The position numbers and the translations under genes were made by a program. The notes under the pieces were generated by a model. That model saw only the letters and a list, made by a program, of their open reading frames with translations. It ran no database searches and was not told the DNA's origin. DNA of 64,000 bases, taken from the NCBI RefSeq assembly GCF_014529535.1, contig NW_023503584.1, forward strand, positions 3,122,415 to 3,186,414, read 5' to 3'. The DNA is from Bradysia coprophila (Eukaryota; Arthropoda; Insecta; Diptera; Sciaridae). Positions 37,211 through 51,500 of this stretch are shown here, piece after piece. Within the stretch, counting starts at the first letter, position 1, and every line of letters starts with the position of its first letter.

Positions 37211-37787
37211 GGAAGGACTGACTGATTTTCATTCAGATTCATACAAATAAAGGGGCACAAGGTATTGGGATAAAAATTAATTATTTCACACAAAATGTTT
37301 GTCTGAATTTGCAAGTATGAAGTATCTCTCAGCTGTTTGAATTTATTCGGTATAAATAATAGCAAAGTCATTTCTGTAAGGTTTCCCCCACAGTACGAAC
37401 CTAAATACTGTAGGTAGTTTCGGGTGAACATAATTTTGGTCAAATTCAATTTGTTAGATCGAAACATATGCCAAAAATTAGCTATTTTGCTAACATGTGC
37501 CTAATCGAATGTGCCTAAAATTCCAGTTAGCAACAAGATTTTATGTACAGAAGTGGGATCTTCATTTTTTCAAACATTACTTTTGCGCACTAGTGCAAAT
37601 AGGTATTTGATAAGTTTTTTAAAGTTTTATTTTTTATTTTATTTTTTATTTATTTTTTCTATTTGATAAGTATTTCCATTCATAGAGGAAATAAAGCGAG
37701 CATTACACCCTCGATTATGCTTTTACCACATACAATGAGTTGTTATCGTCATTGTAAACCAGAATAAATCTCCATGTAATCATTAAA

Positions 37788-37860
37788 TCTGCTACTTCTT
37801 TTGTTTAAAATATCGTTTAATGTTTGATATGAAATCCTTTAATAGTAATAATAATCTGCC
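37788..37860 (+). repeat. Partial copy of the interspersed repeat
   Basis: AAATCTGCTACTTCTTTTGT, then TATCGTTTAATGTTTGATATG, then AAATCCTTTA reproduces the two-box start of the family. The AACAGATGAC end is missing. A further single box, AAATCCTTTACTTCCTT, lies near 37926. Confidence 0.4.
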
Positions 37861-39395
37861 TTAACAACCTTTCGAAGGGATCAATCATAATTTAACTGGT
37901 TACACTGATTATGGTTCTACTATCAAATCCTTTACTTCCTTCCAATTGTTGTAACATTTAACATACATTTTGCTACTGTTCGTTTCTAAGCTAGTCTTTA
38001 TACACCTTTTTGAAGCAAGGTAAATTTTAAGAATCTTCTGCAATTTAAGGGTCTCAAATATGCATACCACTGAATATTCATAAAAATGAACTTCGGGGTC
38101 GTAAAATAGTGCTTTAGTTTATCATAATGTACCTGGAATCTGATTCAGGTATTTCTACATTGAGCAAACGATTCGTTTAAATTTATTGATTTCATCGTAC
38201 GATTCTTCTATTGTGCATGGAAATAAATTCAGATTGCATACTAAAAACGTTTTACGTTTCGAATTCTTATTCGTAACGTAGCCTGTTGCTGGCAAGAGTT
38301 ATTTAAGAACCGATAACAGAAAAAAGAACGTTTCGCTTAGTTTATTAATTGAATGGAACACTTGCAGATAGCTTTTAATAGACATTTATTCAGTTGAGAT
38401 CTTTTTTTTCTCACCAATAAAACTTCCACCTTTGTACTGCCACTACCAATTATTCACATGATAATTATCGTTCTGTGTGTGCTCCACATTATATGCGTTC
38501 GTTTGTTTTTTTTTTGTTTTTTTGTTATACGTATTTGATTATATGCATGCGAACATTTAAAGGTGATTTATATATAGCCTGGCTGGCTCCACCATATGTA
38601 TGTTAAAGTGAAAGATATCGATAGCATTAGGTTAATTTGTGTATACTCAGCTCAATTTTGTACAACTTTAGCTACCAATTAGTTATGTACACCATTTATG
38701 CTGGTAAAATATTGATAACAGTGGTGTGTATGGTGGAATCAACAGATAGACAATTTATATATATACTGCCTCGCCCGCTCGCGCACTTATCGATGTGAAA
38801 TATTGAGTTGTAATGGTCGTGATTTAATTATTTAAGTCATAACGTTTGAAGGGTTGCAAGTGAAAATTCATTAGGTAACCACTATGGGTCATGCGGCTGT
38901 AACGAGATTAATTTGTCGATATAAATAGCGCAATATTATTGAACTGAATAATGAATATATGCTCTATGAAATCATAGTTTGAATAATCTGTTGATTGATG
39001 CACAATATTCGTTACACGACCGAATAACCCCAGTTCTTGTCATAGAGGTGATATAGGTGGAAAATGTTCGAATGTTCTCGAATGAAGTGGCTCTCTAGGC
39101 ATGTATGTAAGTTTTTCTTTTAGTCCTTGGACGCAGTGTTGTCCTATCTACAAAAAAATCGACAAACTTATTCAACCGAAAAGTAACTTCGTGGTAATGA
39201 AATGAAATTTTCTTTTCCAGATCACCACTAAGTGCCAACAAACAAAATCAACTTTACAAATAATATCCGCCCACGTTATTTATTGGTTTAAATAATGGCA
39301 GCTCAATTAATTTGAAACGAAGCATAAAACCTAAATTCTAATCAAAACTAAATTGCTCAGTCGTGTTACCGTAATTAGTTGAACGCGAACACGAA

Positions 39396-42300
39396 ATGAT
39401 TGATCCCAGTTCAAGCGAAGAAGAGAGTGATGAGGATCAAGGAGGAAGAGGAAGTGGGAAACATTCAACACCAAATCACCATCATCCCAAACATGCATCA
39501 CATCCGAAATCCGCGTCTGGACCCGGCGCCAATCAACATATGGCTGGTCCAGGCGGTGTCGGTAGACAAAATTTGCATGCGACTGGTGGTGGCGGTCATG
39601 ATGGAGGTAGTATGTCCGGAAATGCGATGGGACCAGGCGCAACCGCTGCACAGCATATGAGTCATCATACAGCACCGAATCATCAGCCGCATCACAGTCA
39701 TCCGAATGCAAAGGAATTACAAAATTCACATTTGCATCATGGTGGTAGTGATACGTCCGGTAGTTTGGAAGTGCCGAATAATGCAATGCCGAGGTATGAA
39801 GAAGGGGGAAATGATGTTGTCAAATTCACTGACTAACACTGCATTTTCATTTATTTCGGACAGTGGTGCTTCACAGGAAACTCTTAGTCAAAGCGTGGGC
39901 TCATCAAGAGCCAATTCCTTACCTAGACCAATGTCGCCTTCTCCGTCCGTTGCAAGCGATAAAAATAACGGCGGTGATTTACATGTAAGTTCAACCATGT
40001 TTGAAATATAATTCTGATGCCACGCAATTTTAAGCTGTTGATAAATTGATCCCATTATTTGTTCGGTGTCATTTGAATATTGGTCAAACGTTGGAAAAAA
40101 TCGGGAGATTAAATGCGAAATTTTCGTAAAATAATTTCCAATGAAAGCGGAATTAAAATCGATCCATCTTCCATTAACAATAAATCATAGCATGGGACAA
40201 TTTGTAAGATTAAAAACGAACCTCTAATAAATCATAAATTCATCATAATGAAGCTATGAAACAGTTGCTTCAGTGAAAAACTTGAACACAAACTTTGCAT
40301 CCACCATCTGGTTCGCGTTTCATTTTAGCGCAAAAAATTCCATTCAACGTAATGAAGTTGTGCTCTCAATTAATTAATTGTTTGTAATCATCAACAACCT
40401 TGTATCTGACCTCCCTACTTGCTTGCGACACTTGTAGTACATCCAATAAAAACTTTACGGTTGCTCAACAGGAAAAACAAGAACGCGAGGAAGAGGAGCG
40501 TAAACGACGCATTCAATTGTACGTGTTTGTGTCTAGGTGCATATCGTATCCGTTCAATGCGAAACAACCCACAGACATGACACGTAGACAAATTAAAATT
40601 ACAAAACATCAACTGGAAACGATTACATCCCGATTTCAGGTCAGTGAATTAGAATTTGTATGAAGGCGTGTATGATGCCAGCAATGGCTTAAATGGATTA
40701 CTGTACAATTTGTGGCGTTTAATGGTTATGGTTTGGTTTTGTAGGCCTTTCTGAAAGGTGAAACGCCAATTATGGCGGACGAGGCATTCCAAAATGCTGT
40801 ACAAAGTTATCACGATGTTTTCTTAAAATCGGATCGTGTAGTTAAGATGGTTCAATCTGGTGCCTGTTCGCAGCATGATTTTCGCGAAGTATTTCGAAAC
40901 AATATCGAGAAAAGAGTGCGGTAAGCTGGCAACATTATAATTAGCTTTCCATTAGATCTGACGGAAGAAAATTCTACAAAATAATTGCAATTGAAACGAT
41001 GGTTGGTCGGCAGATTTTGTTGTAAATAATTCATAATTCATTTTGTAGAGCTTATCCAAAAAGAGTATCTAGACCTGATTTGCAAGTGATTTTAATTGGA
41101 TTTTTTAAGGCTGCATACAGGCGTATAAAGACGCATCCAGATTAATTGATTCGAACCGAAAATCGAGACAAGAAAAAGTGACACAGTCCTGGAAAATTAG
41201 ACATTGAAAAGCGATTAATTGATTTTCTTTCAAATAAACTTCGTATCTAAAACTATTTTCAACTTTCAGAAACAACAAGTATATCGGCTTGTATTTACAA
41301 AATCTAGTACTCCATTTGTTTCAAGTAATTCGTTGCGCTTGAAACGAGGTCTAGTACTTCAATTGTTTAAACATATATTTTTCAATAAAATGATGGAAGT
41401 CAGGGTTGATTGGTTATTTTTATCATCGTTGTCGATAACAGATGACGATGTCACTATTCGTGTGTAGTTATTTCGGTATAGATAGTGTCTTTTTGGGTTT
41501 AAAATTCACCTACACTGATACACGATACCAAGGAAATGTATTTCGAAGACTAGTCAACGACCATTCTTACTATAGAATGTAGGAACCAGTTATCTCTAAC
41601 CATCTAACCAACTTGTATTACAGTATATCAGCAACGTTTTTCTGTGTACCAACCGTTCATTCTATTTAAGAAAATGGTTTTCTCTCCCGTTGTCAACAAT
41701 AATTGATATTTTTCTCACAATAAAGCAACTATAATCAAGATCGAAATCGGACATCACAACCATCGTTTCGTCATTCGATTTAATTTACCAACGAACGTCA
41801 TAATAATCATACAAAAAAAACGTTTTTTCCTCAGATCATTGCCTGAAATCGATGGTTTAAGCAAAGAAACTGTTCTGACGTCTTGGATGGCGAAATTTGA
41901 TTGCATATTGAAAGGAACGGGTGAGTTTTTTTTCCACAGCTTTCCATTTAACAATAAAGTTCGATAATTAAAATTCTGGGAAAATGTTCTTGTTCCAATT
42001 GAAAAAATTCTTAAGTGGTCCATCATGCTGCATAGGGAACCAATTGGATTATAATTCGTAGATTTTTGTTTGATTTGATTTTCTTCAGTATGGAAGAACA
42101 AAGATTTATTGAATGCAGTGGTGTTGAAATAGAACCAAAAGATTAAGAGTGATTTCCTTTTTTGAAACGATTTCAGACAAATTCCTTTTTCGGTAAAGGG
42201 GTTTGCCAAACCCAATTGAATTACACGCCTTTCACATAACATATAAAGTGCATTTTCATGTCGAATTTATTTTTACCACTTGTGTGACACATACACCACT

Positions 42301-42551
42301 GACCGTATACATATTATATGTGTCCATGATGTCCATTACAATTTTCAGTTAGCCTACGTTATGTTACAAAATTGCTCATTGATGTAAATTTTTGCTCCGT
42401 TATAGGAGACGAAGATACGAAACGGCCATCACGTATGCAGCAACCTTTAAACAGCGAGCTTATACTTACCAAAGAGCAGCTGTTCGATATGTTTCAGCAA
42501 ATTTTGGGTGTGAAAAAATTCGAACATCAAATATTATACAACGCATTGATG
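39396..42551 (+). CDS. Cadps: CAPS exons 1-6 (N-terminal part)
   Basis: Exon 1 encodes the acidic start and an H/G-rich disordered stretch. Its last codon AG|T is completed in exon 2 across a 70-bp intron. Exon 2 is serine-rich ([14 protein letters not shown]). Exon 3 carries the charged [20 protein letters not shown] helix and the conserved [11 protein letters not shown]. Exon 4 encodes [20 protein letters not shown]. Exon 5 encodes [20 protein letters not shown]. Exon 6 encodes [20 protein letters not shown]. These blocks match vertebrate CADPS closely. Confidence 0.93.
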
Positions 42552-45500
42552 GTAAGTAGAACAATGAACGGAATGTGTTCCCGAATCGTCAAAAACACAA
42601 AATGATTAAATTTTCTTTAATAATGATCGATACGTGACCGGTATTATGTATACGAGAGAATTTGCATAGTTTCCACCAAATCCATTTATAAGTGTGCGCA
42701 ACGTTTTTCGTATTGGTCGGGGGAGTAGACGTGAATGATATATGAGATGTGGCGCTAGACAATTATTGATGTGCAAAATAAGACAAATTCCTGTCTTCTT
42801 TTATGGCTCTCTTTTCAGTTAAATGATTTTATGCTGAAACTTAATTTCTTCGGTATTTTTTGCTCTCGTTTCGTTCTGTCCCTTTTCACGATGATTAAGC
42901 TGTACGAAATAATGGAGATGTAAACGACTCTTTTTCACTTCATTTGTTAAAAAAAATGAAGAAAGAAATGGCAGAAACCTAACATTAACACGTGTCTCCG
43001 TAAGCCCAAGGTGGACTTAGTTCGAAATGACAGTTTAATGGTGGATGTAGCACCTAAACATAATTGCTCCTTCATCCATCAAACATTCATAAGTTCGAAA
43101 ATTTTAGCAGAATACAACAGATTTTAGAAAGAGTTCTTGAACTTACGTGGACTTTATTTTTACGAAATAAAACGAGAAGAGTCAGTAAAGCATTTGGTAT
43201 GTCATTTTCTTCGGTCAGTATGCTGGTTTCTACTGAGTTAATTGACCTTAAAAATGTGCGATTAATCAGAACGATTAATTTCGATCTGATATTTGGACAT
43301 TATTCTTCGATGGCATATGGATACCAAAACGATGTCATAAATTTTTGCAATGTCTCTCAGACAGATAAAAACCGAATTGCCTTGAACACTTTCGTTGCGC
43401 GTAAGAGATCTGATATGTGAGACAGACATTCTTCAATTTCATTCATAGCTCGACATTATTGAAAAACCATCAGTCTGTATGTGCTTCGAAAGGAGAGAAA
43501 AAATCGTGATGAAATTTGGATGAAGATGTAGAAGCGACAGACTCAATGAATAAATTTAATTTAGCCATTTGAATGTATAGAGAAATGTTTTGCATTTGAA
43601 AACAGTCAGTGTATTGACCGTGTGACACGACGCTTTATAGCAAGCTTGGAATAGTTATTTACGTGCCTGTTTTGGACGTTGATTTTAGGCAATTTCGCGA
43701 GTTGTAGCCCGAACGAAGTGAGGGCGACAAGCGAAAGTGCCTAAGATCAACCGTCCAAAACAGGTCCGTATACAACTTTTCATGCCGAGAGCCTAAATTA
43801 CGAGAAAATTTCTGTAATTTATGCCCAAGGCATGAAAAATTCATTCAAGTTCACATATATGAAAAGCTACTGAGTCAGACATCCAACTCATTCATACTTT
43901 TCGTAATACATATTCTATTCGACTCTGTTGATTGTCCACATTTTCCAACACACAGAATTGAATTTATGACACAACACTGAAGGGCAATTGGTTAAATCGA
44001 TTTTTCAAGTGCTCTTTACAGCTTTTTGCGAAATAAAAAACAATTGCATATGAAATAGATACCGAAGACAAGGCTTTTGCATGTGTGGTGGGTGGTGGTT
44101 TTTTGGGGGAGATGAAAAGCGATGCAGAGATTATTGCGTATACTAAAGCTTTGTTATATTATACGAGCTACAATTTTTACGCACAGTCATTTCGAATGAA
44201 CGAACATTTCAATTCATTGTGAGAAGTTTATGTGTAGTGATTTACATGAGCTTATTGCTCTAACCCCTCGTAATAGAAAGTAATCGCAGTACTTAATGGC
44301 ATTTCCATATATTGTGCTGTATTTTCAGTTTTACGAGTGTATGAGACCTTGCAAAATCTCGAGTCTCACTTCAAATTATACAGCTGATTCAATACGTTGC
44401 CTACTGTCATAATTGAAAGCATCTTCACGAAACTTGAAACGATAAGAAATTACATTTATATCTACCTCTCTCCTGTGATATACGCCTTACAGTAAAGTAA
44501 GCGAATTTTCAGAGCCTCTGAATATTGTACGACTCAAGGATTGTAATGAAGGAATTACAGTCGATCTGAAGTAATCAGCGAAAGCTTCAGTCCAAGGGTA
44601 GGAATAAATGATTTGACAGCTGGAGGTCCAGCTCTATTCACTGTAAATAATCGATTTAGTTTTGGCGTTATTCGATAGATTATCGTTGTATAGCAAAGCA
44701 GAAGGGCAGCAAAATCATCGAAAAATTTTCAAAAACCATCCCTTCTTCTCTAAGTCTGTTTTCCCTCGTTAGCAAAAACATACGTGCAAAAACAGGTCAC
44801 AACAGGTGTGAAAACATAGATAACTAAAATGAAAACCGCCGCAGCAGAGAAATGATAACAGCTGCCGCTGCTTTTAGTTTTATACTCCATCTCGATGTAT
44901 ATCATTTTACAATGTTAGCTATACATGAATAGTTATTACAGTTTCAATCAATAAGAGAAACGTTTCCGTCCCTGCCATGTAAATTCTTTATTGAATTTAA
45001 TTTTCTGCAAAGGTATGCCAATTTGAGTCTGACACAAAATTTTACCTCAAGCTCGTGTTTTGCATACCAGAAATTTCTAACCGTAAACGGTACAATTAAG
45101 GGTTCAATGCACATGTTTTACTACACACTCATTCATCGGCATCCAGCTACATGAGACTGAATGTTTAAAATAATTTCACTTCAGCTTATGTTCAAGCTTT
45201 TTACTATCCCCATAAAACATTTTTGTGATGCGAACACATTTGCTGGATTAACGTACACTAAAAATTTAAAAAAAAATAATTTCATATTCGAAAAGCTTGA
45301 CTCGAACGATGAACAAGCCGCTGCCATTCGTCGCGAATTGGATGGTCGAATGCAACGCGTTGCCGAAATGGAGAAAAATCGAAAATTAATGCCAAAATTT
45401 GTGCTCAAAGAAATGGAATCGTTGTACATTGAAGAACTCAAATCATCGATCAATTTACTGATGGCAAATCTGGAATCATTGCCGGTGTCCAAGGGGTCCA

Positions 45501-48500
45501 TGGATTCGAAATTTGGAATGCAAAAGTTTAAGCGGTACAATCACAGGTACGTTACCACAATCGATTGAATGCAACGTTTTTTTTTCCTCTTTAGTTTGAC
45601 TTTATTTGAGTTGAATTTTTTGTTGGATTTTTGTTTCCTTTCGTTCCAATTTTATGTGGGTGGAAAGTGAGTCTAACTGTGTTTGTTAATTTGTGTTGAT
45701 ACTTGATAGGTAGTGTACATAATTATAAAATGTTCATCATAGAGAAAGAGGTCAGCTGCTATCTATAGCATTAGCCTGAGACAAATGCCGAACACTTTAG
45801 AATAAAATATCCGTATCACACTGTCTCTCTCTGTTGTTGTTTTTACTTTAAACGCCAAGTGACCACCACATCATTGTCTCACTTTGAGTATTAATTACCG
45901 CTGACCTCTCATTGTGAAAATCCCCATTGTCCAAGTGAAACAGACAGGTTTGCTCACAGATTTTATGTATACCAAATCGCAACCCAATATTGTATACTTC
46001 CTCATCGTGGTGTCGATTTTACAATGAACACATCCCCAATCGCGCTCACCTATATACTAAACATATATATCTAAATGTCGATCACAACACCACCGTATCG
46101 TTTTTATTTTTTCATTTGTGAACATTAAATTGACTTTATTGAAACGAGACGTTTAAATGCGAGGACTAAAATGTAATACGAAATACAAAATTTGTAGGTC
46201 AGTGAGTGACAGGAACATTTGATTTGAAAATTTACGCAGCGATCGATCGAAAGAAGAAGAAAATTGAAATTAATGTAAAATTTATCACTAAAAATTATAT
46301 AAATTATTTGAAATTATTGAAAAAAAAAAGATTTTGGTTGGATTTCTATTGAGTCACGACCATTATATTAATTTTTGTGGTATGGCTGAAGTTTTTATTC
46401 TTTTCTTTTATTTGTTTTGTTTTTCCTTTATAAAAAGCCTTTTCTCTAAAGCAAAAGCATTCAATCGTAAATGGAATGAGAGGGACTCTACTTTCAGTTA
46501 AAACAACATATAATAAACAAACTCCAACACAGTTCTAGTGTAGGTAGCACTGAAAAGGTTAACAGCTACCCACACTGATAAAATGTATGATGTAAAAAGT
46601 TCCCAGGCTTGAGGTCCTTTGCGGGAACAACGTACACAAAATGATAAAATGTGTTTTTCATTAACTGTATAACCAAGAGAACGAGTGTGCGATATTTTAA
46701 TTTATTTTTATTTTCATTTTCCGGATATCGTACCTTGTCTGTTACAATAATCAAGATTGTCTAGACATGAATGGGGGATCGAAATGTTTTTGATTTGATT
46801 TTCTTGTTATTATTTTGTGTTAGGGCAAACACGAACAATTATATTTATTGTCTGGAACTCCTGGACTCGCATTCCTTTATGATTTGGAAACGTTGAAATA
46901 ATTAGTTTGATATATATTTGAACATTGTAGCATTTTAATAATGAAAATCTTAACAATTCATAGCGACTTTTCAACTATTTTGTATCGCGAAATTTTGTTA
47001 ACAAATAAAAATTATTTTATCGAAAAATTAGAAACGAAATAATCAAAATAAAATAAAATCAATCAACAAGCTAAATACCACTATGTCATAAAAATATTTA
47101 TAGAAACTTTCTTTTCAGCACTCCATCTTTTCTGTAAGTTGGTTACAAAATGTTGCACTAGATAAATTTAAAATCTTTTTTCTTTTTTCCTTTTTGAAAC
47201 ATTCTAACATTTTTAAGTGAATTTTCCTTTTATTTTATTTTTTCATTTCGTTTAAATTCTTTCATTTGATTTTTCGTTTCACTAAAACAAAAGTCAATAT
47301 CTACAAACAGACATTCACATACGAGTAGAATTTATTCGACCGAATAAATTTAAAAAAAATCTTTTTTGAATAAAAAATTACGTTCAATTTGATTGATTCC
47401 ATTCTTTTTCTTTCGTTTATTGATAAAGTTTATTCAGAACACCAATCTGTACATTTTATATTATCAACACACGTTTTTCTTTAAATAAACTATTATATTT
47501 AGATGCACAGATTGCAACACCACCGTCAATATTATATCAATTTATGAAAAACATTCTTTTTTGCTATAATTTTCACCTTACTTTTCTTACAATAAAATGT
47601 GGGCCTTCTAAAAAATTTATCCTAATTTAATGAATCTGCAATTTTATACCGTTTGTATGAAGGTTTCATGATATTCGCCAAATTATTTAGTCGATAAAAT
47701 ACGCTTTCTTGGCCAGGCCAAAATATATTGAAAAAACTGTTACTAGAACCGTTCCATGTAGTCCTCTCAGGGCATATTTTTGGGAAATTGATTTCCTAAA
47801 TTTGCTAAAATTTTCCGAAATTTGACAACATTTTTCAATATTTGCTAAAATTTACTAGAATTTGCCATTAGGTAAATTTTGCAAAATCTTAGCAAATGTT
47901 GGCAAATTGTGGAAAACCGATTTTCCAAAAATAGGTCCTGAGTCCTCTTACGTATAAAATATCTTTGGTCTAAAAATACGATCAGTCATTCGCAGACTGT
48001 AGAAGATTCTAGTAAAGAAAGTGAAAGCGAGAAAATACTACTCGCAATGAATGTACGGACAGTCTCATTTATCTTGGAGTATCTGATCGTCTAAGCCAAG
48101 TTTCGTAATGAGAAATTATACAATGAAAGTGAGTAAAATTTAGTCATGAGTTTGCTTCAGCTGTTCTTCATTTGGTCCGCTCACACCAACAAAACTGCTC
48201 ATACGTCTTTATACGGTTTTGCCACTACCACAAGCAACGCTCGTTTCGTGCGTGTAACTGTTTCATCCACATTAATACGTATCAGTTTTTGTGGGTGTTT
48301 GAGTGGACTAGCTGAGAAACAACTGAAACAAATTTATGTGTAAATTTCACTGACGTCGACGGTATTCGCGAGATTTTTTCTGGGATAACCATTGGAATTT
48401 TTCTTTTTAAAAGCGATGGGCTGCATACAAACTTAAAAATTATAGCTCGGCTAATGTCATTTCTTGTGTTTAATTTTGCATGAAGCCGATCGCTGACACC

Positions 48501-51500
48501 ATCAGAAAATGATTACTCCAATTAATATCTAATACCCCAAGCTACAGTGAACGACATCTCAAATGTCTCACTGTCATTTTTTTCAGAGAATGTCATTGTG
48601 AATTTGCAATGACACAATAAAATTCTCAGAAAAATTTGACAGTGAGACATTTGAGATGTCGTTCACTGTAAGACTTTAGCCAATTAAAAAAACGATCTAC
48701 CGGCTCTCTACTCTGGTACGTAAATGAGAGTGCCAATATTAGTAATCCAGTAATCTGTCATCGACGAAAAAGCAAGAATAGACCTGTTCTCTTATATAGT
48801 GAAATAAATGCTCAAACTGAAGAAGTACAAGATTTGATATCTATCACTCAGAGTTGTTTTTAACAAAATAAATAATAGGTTTGTTTATAAAATGTTAAAT
48901 TTAGCTTTCGTACTGCTTTCGTACAAGTTTTAGATTTCTGGTCAAAATTGGATATTAACTAAAGTAAAACGTTAGGTGATGAGCTGTGTACGTACATACA
49001 TTCAATCTACAAAATTGGCATCAGTATTTTCTCTTTAAACAAACAAACAAAAAATTTGAGGAAAACAATATTTTCCAATAAACTTTCACATTCTTACCTG
49101 ATTCTTCGAAAGAAAACTTTGCAACAAACACAAACATTGCGTTGAAAAATGATTACATTTGAATTTAAAAATGGTTCATGTATCAAAACAAAAACAAAAA
49201 AACGCAAAAACATGGAACATTCTTCCGAAAATTTATCCTACTTCAGCCTAACCATTAAGCAAGGCAGTTACTATATTCCCAAATTGAGGTGCTCTTTGGT
49301 ATTTTGCCTGTACCGTAATCACGCGATGACATTATATGAGTTGAAGGTCCCTTGGGAATCAGAAAAATGATATATAACCGAAAGAGGTTCGGTACATTAT
49401 GTGTTGTTTTCCACAGCAAAAAAATAAAATAAAATTCACTTTTTGCTGCTGTTAAAAACAAACATTTTACTGAAATTAAAGAAGATAAAAATTTGTTTTT
49501 TTTATATATTCCGAATCATGAAATTTTCATATGAAATGTTGTTGGGTCAATTATTATGTTGAGGTAGTAGTTGCATGCATATAATTACTGAGGGGGATAA
49601 TATTAATAACTAAAACTTTTATTTTTCTCCACTAGGCGAGAACAAAAAAAAAATTCTAAATTTTTTGTTACAAAAAAAGTTGAGTAAAATGAGTAAAAAA
49701 ACAAATTAGTGAATGGTCCATTCGATCAATATTTAACCATTTTCCGTCCATAGAAAAATGACATTTTTGCTGATTTTTCAAATTGTCTTCTTCGCTATTT
49801 ATTCTAAGTATACAAACCAAATAAAAGCTCGTCACTGTTGCAAGCTTATTTTTCTTAGATTTGTTTTTTTTTAAAAAGAAAGATTTTCATTTCGATTCCT
49901 TATGCAACATTATCGGTAGTACTTAATTGAATTAAAATGCTTTACAATGATTTCATTAATGATGATTATATAGATCTGTCTTAGACATTACTTTCATTTT
50001 CCAAATCAATTTTCGTTTGATTTCAACAAACTATCTCCTTGTTTTTTTTACCTATGTTCATTTTTACATATTTTAGGTGATACAGTGTTGCATGCCAGAT
50101 GTGACTAATTTTATTTCGTTTTTTTTAAAGGAAGTCCCTACCTTTGCAGTCTGTTTTTTACTTCAATTTTGTATAATAATAGTTTGAATAAAGAAATCAT
50201 TCCGATTGATAAAAATTATTAGATTTAGAATTGAGTGTAACATTATATCTGTGATGTTATGCAATGAACGAATGTAAGAACTCGGTTATGGCAAAATAAT
50301 ACATGGTGCCATAATGCTTTCGGCAAGCACTGCTTGCATAACATTGTCCATATTATGTTTGTTTTCCATGTCATATGTGGATCTGGACAACTTACAGACT
50401 CTTATGAACAGGTCGTCATTTGTTTTCGACAGTAATGGAAAAAAGTTCGATGATTTCTGAAAGCGTCCCTATATCAAATATAATGTTAACAACAAATGAA
50501 GTAACAGATTTTGTGTCGAATACTTGACGATACTATTAACAATCGAAGTAACAGATTCGATGCATATATATCGTTACACCATTGTATGTTTGTTGAAGAA
50601 TAATTTTTAATTGACGACTACAAAGAAAATCTATAAACACTCTCAAACCGATTGAGTGGTTCCAAATGAACCTTTGTTTATTACGCTCAGAAAGGTTTAC
50701 TGTTAATCGATTTAATTCAAACTTGCCGACATCAAGACAGAACATTGTTAAACGAACATATGTCTTACGATTAAAAGTGCCAAAAATAACACCGTTCCAT
50801 TCTATAAATACGTTTTCGTATGGAATTTCTTCGATGGAAATCGCCTAATTTTACCACACCGTTCCACCGTCGACGTGATAAAATTGCTTCATATATGGCA
50901 GAAATATATATATGTGTGTATTGCAAATGGCAGGAAATTGAATTTCCCGCATTTATAATTCATTTGTTTTATACCTTTATTTTATTTTCACACGTAAACA
51001 AAAAACGGTTCAATAAATTGGTCATTTCCATCAACTTCTAACTAACTGAAATAAAAACCAACATTGATATTTATGTGGCCGAGTGACATGTTCGGTCCCT
51101 GTAAAAAGGGAAATTATTTTGTTGATGAATTGCCGTTTCATAAAGCTCTCCGCAAACGCATACATAACTTTTAGGCTTTTCTTTATTATACCACAGTTAC
51201 AGGAAGGTAAACAAATTTTTGTCCAATTAATTACTGTTCACCTCGCTGTACTCTTTAAATTGTTTTAGTCAATAAAGATTCATCGGTGACTATGTAAATT
51301 GATGAAATTTGCCTTTTAAAAAATGATATATTTGGTAGAGATTAGCATTTTTACTTACTAGACTAGAGCTTGTTTAAACTCTTAGAAGGTAAGTTGCGTT
51401 TAGCCTGAACGAAAAATAAAAATAAAAATCGAAAACAAAAGCAGAAGTGCACCGAAGCCACACTGTTATACGTCTCAGATTATCAGCCATTCAATGCAAA

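Larger units (their letters stand above)
20810..39220. other. 18-kb stretch without recognisable coding exons
   Basis: It separates the Caskin coding exons (leftward) from the first CAPS coding exon (rightward), so it should contain the 5' exons and promoters of both. I could not define them. Scattered open frames (for example 26883-27185 and 31224-31502, both minus) resemble no known domain. The stretch holds mobile elements at 25151, 28105, 33581 and 36972, and interspersed-repeat copies at 22718, 34732 and 37788. A strong minus-strand donor, CCG|GTAAGTGG, at about 27638 could end a Caskin 5' UTR exon. Confidence 0.5.

Noticed and set aside
39331..39786. 151-codon minus-strand frame rich in H, D and Y
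   Set aside because: It is the antisense of the H/G-rich CAPS exon 1, whose repetitive codons keep the other strand open.
41754..42242. 162-codon minus-strand frame
   Set aside because: Overlaps CAPS exon 5 in antisense; explained as a shadow of the coding exon plus AT-rich intron, with no recognisable protein.
43064..43420. 118-codon open frame on the plus strand inside CAPS intron 6
   Set aside because: Not in phase with flanking exons, lacks convincing splice sites and resembles no CAPS sequence or known domain.
45181..45540. 119-codon minus-strand frame
   Set aside because: Antisense shadow of CAPS exon 7.
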